DNA from: Candidatus Latescibacteria bacterium 4484_7
GTDB lineage: Bacteria > Krumholzibacteriota > Krumholzibacteriia > Krumholzibacteriales > Krumholzibacteriaceae
Direction of reading: 5' to 3'
DNA: 6,390 bases
NCBI GenBank assembly: GCA_002085285.1
Contig: NATK01000142.1
Span: 1-6,390 of the forward strand
How positions within the stretch are numbered: the stretch's first letter is position 1; every line of letters begins with the position of its first letter. The notes under the pieces are model-generated. The model saw nothing but the letters and a program-made list of their open reading frames with translations, searched no databases and was not told the origin of the DNA. The position numbers were made by a program, and so were the translations under genes. This document shows, one piece after another, positions 1 to 4,946 of the stretch.

Positions 1-228
1 AGAGCTTCCATCTCTATCTGTACATACTCCTTTCCCGAAACAACAAGTCCTCCGGCGACAGGCTCCAACAGACAACTCGATAAAACGAAACAATCATCTG
101 TTCTTCCAAGTTGTAAGATTTCACACCGTCATATGGTAAATTTCCGGTTAAATACCGGTTATTCTGCCTCCAGCCGTCTATTATTGCAGAAATCGTACCC
201 AAAGGTAGCGATCGATGTGCGCAACAGC
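1..228. other. Region downstream of the pilA terminator, no assignable gene
   Basis: No convincing gene is visible here. On the minus strand a 62-codon frame at 14-202 could start at a TTG, but it has no Shine-Dalgarno sequence and I do not recognise its product. A second minus frame is open from about 128 to the window edge and reads AGGLVVSGKEYVQIEMEA near its end; it looks protein-like but its only good start would be an ATG at 9-11. The plus strand is also open in one frame across the area, including over the terminator, so open frames are weak evidence here. There is a short direct repeat, CCGGTTA at 144-150 and 155-161. The left edge may contain the beginning or the damaged end of a neighbouring gene. 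Confidence 0.4.
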
Positions 229-261
229 AAAAAAAAGGCGGCCGTCTTCAAAACGGCCGCC
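229..261 (-). terminator. Intrinsic (Rho-independent) terminator after pilA
   Basis: Read on the minus strand, a perfect 9-bp stem GGCGGCCGT / ACGGCCGCC closes a 7-nt loop and is followed directly by eight T residues (229-236). It begins 23 nt after the pilA stop codon. The plus strand has no T-tract on the other side of the stem, so it should work in one direction only, ending the pilA transcript. Confidence 0.95.
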
Positions 262-284
262 CTGCTGATCACTATTTCAAATCT

Positions 285-716
285 TTACTGACCGCTCGTC
301 AGCGTAATGATCACGTTACCTGTCTTGCCGGCACCGGTAATTGAATAGCCGACATTAACACCATTCTGGGCTACAGGAACATAGCCTGTCTCACCAGCAT
401 TCGCTGCGGCAGCGTTTACAGGCTCACTGTTGGCCTTCGTGAAAGGGTTCTGAAGACGGGCACCACCGGGAAGCATATCGACGATCGTGTCTCCACCCGG
501 AGTGGCGTCGGCATCTACGTTAGCAGCATAAACGCCGTCGTTCTGTACAGCGAAATCTTCAGCGGCGAGCTGAACCGTGTGGCAGTTCGACTTCACAGCG
601 GCTTCCTTCGCCCTTGCCTGCATATTGATGAAATTGGGGATCGCGATTGCGGCAAGGATACCTATGATTACTACCACAATCATGAGCTCAATGAGGGTAA
701 AACCCTTGTTATCCAT
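285..716 (-). CDS. pilA: Type IVa major pilin PilA (prepilin)
   Basis: Prepilin of 143 residues that is the structural subunit of the pilus. The N-terminus MDNKG/FTLIELMIVVVIIGI is a classic type III signal: a five-residue leader with Gly5 at the PilD prepilin peptidase site, Phe6 as the expected N-methylated residue 1 and Glu at mature position 5, then the hydrophobic alpha-1N helix with Pro at mature 22. The mature pilin is 138 residues. There is one cysteine (residue 45), so the C-terminal disulfide loop of Pseudomonas or Neisseria pilins is absent. The C-terminal half is rich in Gly, Asn and Ala and ends in beta-strand-like sequence (GYSITGAG, VIITLTSGQ). The start is supported by a strong Shine-Dalgarno sequence 7 nt upstream. 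The gene sits last in the pil cluster behind its own sigma-54 promoter and ahead of an intrinsic terminator, which suits a highly expressed pilin. A minor pilin or a type II secretion pseudopilin is possible from sequence alone, but the context favours PilA. Confidence 0.95.
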   Translation of the reverse strand: MDNKGFTLIELMIVVVIIGILAAIAIPNFINMQARAKEAAVKSNCHTVQLAAEDFAVQNDGVYAANVDADATPGGDTIVDMLPGGARLQNPFTKANSEPVNAAAANAGETGYVPVAQNGVNVGYSITGAGKTGNVIITLTSGQ

Positions 717-720
717 CGGG

Positions 721-730
721 ACACCTCCTT
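721..730 (-). promoter_or_regulatory. Strong Shine-Dalgarno sequence of pilA
   Basis: On the minus strand AAGGAGGTGT is nearly a full match to the 16S anti-Shine-Dalgarno sequence. The AGGAGG core lies 7 nt before the pilA ATG. It fixes the start codon and predicts strong translation. Confidence 0.9.
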
Positions 731-739
731 CTTACTATC

Positions 740-761
740 TTCAAAGCAACCAGGCTTTGAA
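740..761 (-). promoter_or_regulatory. Hairpin in the pilA leader, start-codon proximal
   Basis: A perfect inverted repeat, TTCAAAGC / GCTTTGAA, forms an 8-bp stem with a 6-nt loop, 10 nt upstream of the Shine-Dalgarno sequence. No T-tract follows, so it is not a terminator. It may stabilise the leader or influence ribosome access; that role is inferred only from position. Confidence 0.6.
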
Positions 762-769
762 CCAATTTC

Positions 770-794
770 AAACGGTTTCACAGAAAAACCGTTT
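770..794 (-). promoter_or_regulatory. Hairpin or paired operator-like repeat in the pilA leader
   Basis: A perfect 9-bp inverted repeat, AAACGGTTT / AAACCGTTT, has a 7-nt spacer. Each arm is itself nearly palindromic (AAAC-N-GTTT), so the element can be read either as an RNA hairpin or as two copies of a DNA operator half-palindrome with centres 16 bp apart. It lies downstream of the predicted sigma-54 start site. No T-tract follows it, so a terminator is unlikely. Confidence 0.55.
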
Positions 795-853
795 ATTCTC
801 CAACTCAGGACCGACTCACTTTACTCTCTTGAACCGGTCTATAGTTTCACTTC

Positions 854-868
854 GCAATTAGCATGCCA
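854..868 (-). promoter_or_regulatory. Sigma-54 (RpoN) -24/-12 promoter of pilA
   Basis: The minus strand reads TGGCATG-CTAA-TTGC. This matches the RpoN consensus TGGCACG-N4-TTGC with one mismatch and exact spacing: GG of the -24 element and GC of the -12 element are correctly placed. Transcription should begin near 842, giving a leader of about 126 nt before the pilA ATG. RpoN-dependent pilA promoters activated by PilR are established in Pseudomonas, Myxococcus and Geobacter, and pilS-pilR lie immediately upstream here. Only about 72 bp separate the -24 element from the pilR stop codon, so any upstream activator sites would lie in that AT-rich gap or within the end of pilR. I could not identify a specific PilR site. 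Confidence 0.85.
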
Positions 869-940
869 AAAGGGGATGCGGGTTGAACATTTGTATTTGC
901 TTATATAACAATGCATTATGGTATGCGCTAAAACCTATCA

Positions 941-2194
941 TCATAGATACACGTTGTAAAATGCCATACACTCCAATGTGACCTGAGCCTTCTGCATGAC
1001 GATCTTCTTAGTGCCTACAGACTTGTTCCTTATCTTTTCGGGCAAAGAATCCAATGTGATCTCATCGGTTTCTTCGAGTATCACAGCCCTTTCAATTATG
1101 TTCTCGAGTTCTCTCACGTTCCCGGGCCAATCGTAATTGATCATACACTCCATAGCCTCCTTCGAAACTTCTTTTACCTTGCCAGTTTTCTGCGTGGCGA
1201 TCTTGAGAAAATGATCTATCAAGAGAGGTATATCATCTCTCCTGTCTCGCAACGGCGGCAGATTTATGGGTATCACATTGAGCCTGTAGTATAGGTCCGC
1301 ACGAAATCGATCGTCTTTAACCTCTTTCTCCAGATCCGCGTTCGTTGCCGCGATCAAACGAACATCTACCTTTATCGGTTTCGTTCCCCCAACTGGAATG
1401 ATCTCCCTCTCCTGCAGAACCCTGAGAAGCTTGACCTGAATGGCCGGCGAAGTCTCTCCCACCTCATCGAGGAAAAATGTTCCGCCGCTTGCCACCTTGA
1501 AGAGCCCTTCCTTATCTCTTATCGCACCTGTAAAACTGCCCTTTACATGACCGAAGAGCTCGCTCTCGAGGAGGTTTTCAGGGAGCGCACCGCAGTTTAT
1601 CGAGACGAACGGCTTGTTTGCTCTCGAGCTTCTATAATGAATCGCTTTGGCGATGAGTTCCTTCCCCGTTCCGCTCTCACCGCAAATGAGAATCGTACTG
1701 TCAGTATCGGCGACCTTGTCGACAAGGTTGAAGACCTTCTGGATCTCTTCGCTCTTCCCTATAATCTCTTTGAAGTCGCTCTTCTTCTTGAGCTGCTTCT
1801 TTAAGAACACATTTTCATTTTTGACCTTGTGGATATCGAGGGCGTTTCTGATGACCATCTTTATCTCTTCATTTTTTGCTCTTTTGATAAGATAGTAGAA
1901 AGCACCTTTGTTCAGTGCCTCTATGGCGGTCTTTTGAGATGCATATGCCGTCATGACGATAACCGGAATAGTCGAATCGATCTCTTTTACAGATTTGAGC
2001 ACTTCTATCCCGTCCATGCCCTCCATCTTGATATCGGTTATCACCACATCGAAATTCGATTCCTTCACCGCGCGTACCGCCTTCTTTCCACTATTCACAG
2101 TCACTACATCGTAGCCTTCCTTCCTGAGCATAATGGAAAGATACTGGCACATACTCTTCTCGTCATCGACAATCAGAATCTTTTCTCCTGGCAT
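941..2194 (-). CDS. pilR: PilR-type sigma-54-dependent response regulator lacking its C-terminal HTH
   Basis: An NtrC-family activator of 417 residues, expected to switch on pilA transcription with RNA polymerase-sigma54 after phosphorylation by PilS. The receiver domain spans about 5-120, with acidic Asp10/Asp11, phosphoacceptor Asp54, Thr82 and Lys104. The AAA+ domain spans about 143-375: Walker A GESGTGKE at 172-179, the sigma-54 contact loop as GSFTGA at 219-224, Walker B GGTFFLDE at 237-244, sensor I near ATN 283-285, arginine-finger region RFRADLYYRL and sensor II WPGNVREL at 356-363. The residue after Lys104 is Arg rather than the usual Pro. After LDSLPEKI (381-388) the protein ends with a short tail (FYNVYL) and has no Fis-type helix-turn-helix, which normally takes up the last 50 or so residues of PilR (family length about 445-480). 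No HTH-like sequence occurs in any frame downstream to the promoter. The start follows a GGGGGTG ribosome site, 22 nt after the pilS stop. Confidence 0.9.
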   Translation of the reverse strand: MPGEKILIVDDEKSMCQYLSIMLRKEGYDVVTVNSGKKAVRAVKESNFDVVITDIKMEGMDGIEVLKSVKEIDSTIPVIVMTAYASQKTAIEALNKGAFYYLIKRAKNEEIKMVIRNALDIHKVKNENVFLKKQLKKKSDFKEIIGKSEEIQKVFNLVDKVADTDSTILICGESGTGKELIAKAIHYRSSRANKPFVSINCGALPENLLESELFGHVKGSFTGAIRDKEGLFKVASGGTFFLDEVGETSPAIQVKLLRVLQEREIIPVGGTKPIKVDVRLIAATNADLEKEVKDDRFRADLYYRLNVIPINLPPLRDRRDDIPLLIDHFLKIATQKTGKVKEVSKEAMECMINYDWPGNVRELENIIERAVILEETDEITLDSLPEKIRNKSVGTKKIVMQKAQVTLECMAFYNVYL

Positions 2195-2201
2195 TAATGA
2201 A

Positions 2202-2208
2202 CACCCCC
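2202..2208 (-). promoter_or_regulatory. Shine-Dalgarno sequence of pilR
   Basis: GGGGGTG on the minus strand differs by one base from GGAGGTG and lies 7 nt before the pilR ATG, within the 22-nt pilS-pilR gap. It supports the ATG at 2192-2194 as the start and translation of pilR from the operon message. Confidence 0.7.
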
Positions 2209-2216
2209 GATAATGT

Positions 2217-3953
2217 TTAGAAGCTTATGAATTCTTCCTGTGGTTTAAGGTCATCTTCTTCGTTTGCGCCCGTATAAGCCGGCATTGCGATTGAAAATAC
2301 GGTCTTACCGTCGCTTCGGTTCTCTACCTCGATCGTACCACCATGACTCTCAATTATCCTCGAAGCGATCGACAATCCGAGACCCGTTCCGGTTTCCTTG
2401 GTAGTAAAGAACGGCTCGAATATATGGGGAATCCTTTCAGGAGGGATCGGCGGACCGTCGTTTGCGAACTCTACGATTGCATGTTCTACAGGATTTCTAT
2501 CTACGCCTTCTCTCTTTGTAAAACGAGAAATGGTTATTGTGAGATTGCCGTCCCCTTCCATAGCTTCGCAAGCATTAAGGCCTATGTTGAGGAATACCTC
2601 TTTTATCTGCTCTTCATCTGCATAGACCTGCAGCCCGTTGACTCGACTTTCGACATCGATATTAATATTTCCACGCGACTGGGCCGAATTGTTGAGGAGC
2701 AAGACCACTTCGTGTACGCACTGCTCTATATCGAAGGCCGAAAGCTCCGGCTTCCTCATCTTGGCGAACTCGAGAAAATCTGTAATTATCCTATCGAGCC
2801 TGTCAGATTCCTTCACTATGAGATCCATGAGGGATTTCTGTTCACCTGTCAGATCAAGCTCACCGGAGAGCATCTCGACCGATCCGCAGATAGAAGCGAG
2901 GGGAGCCCTTATCTCATGAGCAATTGCAGCGGACAATTCGCCCACCGCTGCGAGCCTGTCCGCCTTGCGAACCCTTTCCCTCATCATATTTACCTCGGTC
3001 AAATCCTGGAAGAGGGCGATCACACCCCTTTTTTCACCGGTGTCACTTCTTAATAACGATATACTCACTCCTATGGGAAACTTCGTGCCGTCGCTCTTTA
3101 TAAGCTCTATCTCGTGCCTCTTCTTCGGTGAACCAGTTTGCAGCACGTAATCGAGCTCTTTGACGAATTGATGCATGTGGGGAACGACGTCGCTTATCAT
3201 CTTGCCCTGCAGTTCACCGATATCGCCTAAACCGAGAATAATCTTTGCAGCAGGATTGACGGATATGATCTCACCCGCCATATTGGTCACTATGAGACCG
3301 CTGCTCATATTGTTTATGATACTGTCAGTATCGAGATGCACCCTCTTAAGCTCTCTCTCTTTGTCCTCGAGCTCTTCCCTTTTCGATTGAATATACTTGG
3401 AAATGTATCCGCTGAGGATTCCGGTGAGTATGAAAACCATCATGTTGATGTATCCTCTGAGCAGCGGACTGAAATTTTCTCCGGCCGAATAGGCGTTGGA
3501 GATCCCGCCGTTTGAAAGAATGCCATTCGACTCCATCAGCATGTAGATAACATAGACCGTTATAGAGGTCATCGCCGCTACCAACCCGCCGGTCAACTGG
3601 AAATAGGTTCCGCCGACGATGATGGGCAGTATATAGAGTATTGTGAAGTAAGAACCTGACCCGCCGCTATAGTGAACGATGAAAGTGAGCACTGTGATAT
3701 CGATGAATATCTGTGACCATATGAGAGGCCTGAGAGGCACGCCTTTATTGAAAGCCAGATATACCGATCCTGTAGCAAAATATATCACTCCAAGCAAGCT
3801 GTACAAAGCCGCTACGGAGATGGCTGTGGCCTCGAGCTGCAAAACCAGAATGGCCACACCTATCACACTGGTCGCGATAACAAGACGAAGAAATGTCAAC
3901 TTCCTCAATTTTCCCTCATCTTCTGAGGAAAATGCACGCGATTGGAAGTTCAT
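2217..3953 (-). CDS. pilS: PilS-type membrane sensor histidine kinase
   Basis: A 578-residue sensor kinase, the partner of the adjacent PilR. The N-terminal part has about six hydrophobic segments (roughly residues 19-40, 44-68, 77-95, 101-117, 119-139 and 167-187), as in PilS, with no large periplasmic domain; in Pseudomonas this region senses PilA in the membrane. A short charged coiled-coil-like linker (187-207) leads to a PAS domain (about 208-320). The HisKA domain has the phosphoacceptor His346 in AIAHEIRAPLA. The ATPase domain shows an N box with Asn456/Asn460 (NIGLNACEAM), a variant G1 box NDGPPIP at 498-504, an F box FEPFFTTK at 512-519 and a G2 box GTGLGL at 522-527. Position 350 is Ala where PilS proteins usually have Asn (HEIRNPL). 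pilC ends 3 nt before this start with tandem TGA codons, and the ribosome site lies in the last pilC codons, so translation is probably coupled. A different membrane kinase is possible in principle, but context makes PilS very likely. Confidence 0.93.
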   Translation of the reverse strand: MNFQSRAFSSEDEGKLRKLTFLRLVIATSVIGVAILVLQLEATAISVAALYSLLGVIYFATGSVYLAFNKGVPLRPLIWSQIFIDITVLTFIVHYSGGSGSYFTILYILPIIVGGTYFQLTGGLVAAMTSITVYVIYMLMESNGILSNGGISNAYSAGENFSPLLRGYINMMVFILTGILSGYISKYIQSKREELEDKERELKRVHLDTDSIINNMSSGLIVTNMAGEIISVNPAAKIILGLGDIGELQGKMISDVVPHMHQFVKELDYVLQTGSPKKRHEIELIKSDGTKFPIGVSISLLRSDTGEKRGVIALFQDLTEVNMMRERVRKADRLAAVGELSAAIAHEIRAPLASICGSVEMLSGELDLTGEQKSLMDLIVKESDRLDRIITDFLEFAKMRKPELSAFDIEQCVHEVVLLLNNSAQSRGNINIDVESRVNGLQVYADEEQIKEVFLNIGLNACEAMEGDGNLTITISRFTKREGVDRNPVEHAIVEFANDGPPIPPERIPHIFEPFFTTKETGTGLGLSIASRIIESHGGTIEVENRSDGKTVFSIAMPAYTGANEEDDLKPQEEFISF

Positions 3954-3956
3954 TCA

Positions 3957-4946
3957 TCAGCCTCCAGACACTACAGTGACGAGTTTGAACATCGGCAGGT
4001 ACATGGCTATCAACATGCCGCCTACGATAGTTCCCATTACAACGATCATCACCGGCTCAATAATCGATGTCAAAGCATCGACTGCCGTATCAACCTCGCT
4101 GTCGTAAAAGTCTGCAATCTTACCGAGCATCTCATCGAGGGCACCCGTTTGTTCGCCGACACCGATCATCTGGACGACCATAGGAGGAAACTCCCCACTC
4201 TGTTTCAACGGTTCGGCAATCGTATTACCCTCACTGATACTCGTCCTCGTATTCATTATGGCCTCCTCGATCACCTTGTTTCCCGCAGTTCTCGCCGTGA
4301 TCTCGAGGCCGTTGAGAATCGGCACACCGCTTGCCACCAGAGTCCCAAGCGTTCTTGTGAATCTCGCAACGGCAGACTTCCTTAAAACTGAACCCAGTAT
4401 CGGGATTCTCAACATCGACTTGTCTATTTTATATTTTCCAGTATCCGTTTTATAATATCTCCTGAATGCAAAGACGCCTCCTATGATCACGCCAAGGAGT
4501 AGATACCAATTTGCCCGAAGGAAATCACTAATTCCCATTACGATTCTCGTTGGAAGCGGTAACTGACCGCCGAAATCGCTGAACATCTTGGCGAATGTAG
4601 GAATGATGAAAAGCAACATGAACGTGGTGGCACCCATCGCTACGAGGAATACAATCGTAGGATAGGTCATAGCTCCTTTGACCTTCTTTTTCAGTGCATC
4701 AGATTTTTCAAGGTAAACAGCCAATCTGTTGAGAATAATGTCGAGAATACCCCCAGCCTCCCCAGCCTCCACCATGTTCACAAAAAGATCGGAGAAACAA
4801 TTGTGCTTTTTCAAAGCTTCAGCCAGTGTTGTTCCAGATTCGACATCTGTCATGACCTCCGTCACTATCTTTTTGAAAGAAGGTTTCTCGAGCTGGCTCG
4901 AAAGAATGTCGAGGCACTGGACCATCGGCAGACCGGCATTGATCAT
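3957..4946 (-). CDS. pilC: PilC inner-membrane platform protein, N-terminally truncated
   Basis: The T4aP platform protein (GspF family), which sits in the inner membrane and couples PilB and PilT to pilin assembly and disassembly. The ATG-initiated frame gives 329 residues; PilC is usually about 400. It contains most of the first T2SSF domain (about 1-120, with INAGLPMVQCLDIL at the start and AGEAGGILD at 61-69), a central linker, and a complete second T2SSF domain (about 194-316, with ARFTRTLGTLVASGVPIL and GVGEQTGAL). Membrane segments are near 96-118, 146-162 and 295-318. The ATG used is internal to the family alignment: in-frame PilC-like sequence (KDLSVFTRQFAT) precedes it back to about 5033, with no ATG, GTG or TTG. 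The first 45-50 residues of a normal PilC are therefore missing, and the first helix of domain 1 would be cut if translation began here. A weak GAGG lies 12 nt before this ATG. The gene overlaps the out-of-frame tail of pilT. It may be non-functional or an assembly casualty. Confidence 0.88.
   Translation of the reverse strand: MINAGLPMVQCLDILSSQLEKPSFKKIVTEVMTDVESGTTLAEALKKHNCFSDLFVNMVEAGEAGGILDIILNRLAVYLEKSDALKKKVKGAMTYPTIVFLVAMGATTFMLLFIIPTFAKMFSDFGGQLPLPTRIVMGISDFLRANWYLLLGVIIGGVFAFRRYYKTDTGKYKIDKSMLRIPILGSVLRKSAVARFTRTLGTLVASGVPILNGLEITARTAGNKVIEEAIMNTRTSISEGNTIAEPLKQSGEFPPMVVQMIGVGEQTGALDEMLGKIADFYDSEVDTAVDALTSIIEPVMIVVMGTIVGGMLIAMYLPMFKLVTVVSGG
3961..3965 (-). promoter_or_regulatory. 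Shine-Dalgarno sequence of pilS inside the end of pilC
   Basis: GGAGG on the minus strand is formed by the final Gly codons of pilC and lies 7 nt before the pilS ATG. The junction reads GGAGGCTGATGAATG, with two consecutive TGA stops. This suggests that ribosomes ending pilC re-initiate on pilS. Confidence 0.75.

Noticed and set aside
14..202. 62-codon minus-strand frame as a real small gene
   Set aside because: TTG start, no Shine-Dalgarno sequence, unrecognised product, and other frames in the area are equally open.
577..908. Plus-strand frames opposite pilA and its promoter
   Set aside because: They are antisense to a clear pilin and its regulatory region and have no recognisable domains.
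901..908. TTATATAA palindrome as an activator site
   Set aside because: Too short and AT-rich to distinguish from chance, and it does not resemble a known PilR site.
869..940. Missing PilR helix-turn-helix hidden in another frame downstream of the stop
   Set aside because: I read all three minus frames; one gives MMIGFSAYHNALLYK and none shows Fis-type HTH residues.
2343..3053. 236-codon plus-strand frame opposite pilS
   Set aside because: Antisense shadow of the conserved kinase domain; the minus-strand product has all the kinase motifs.
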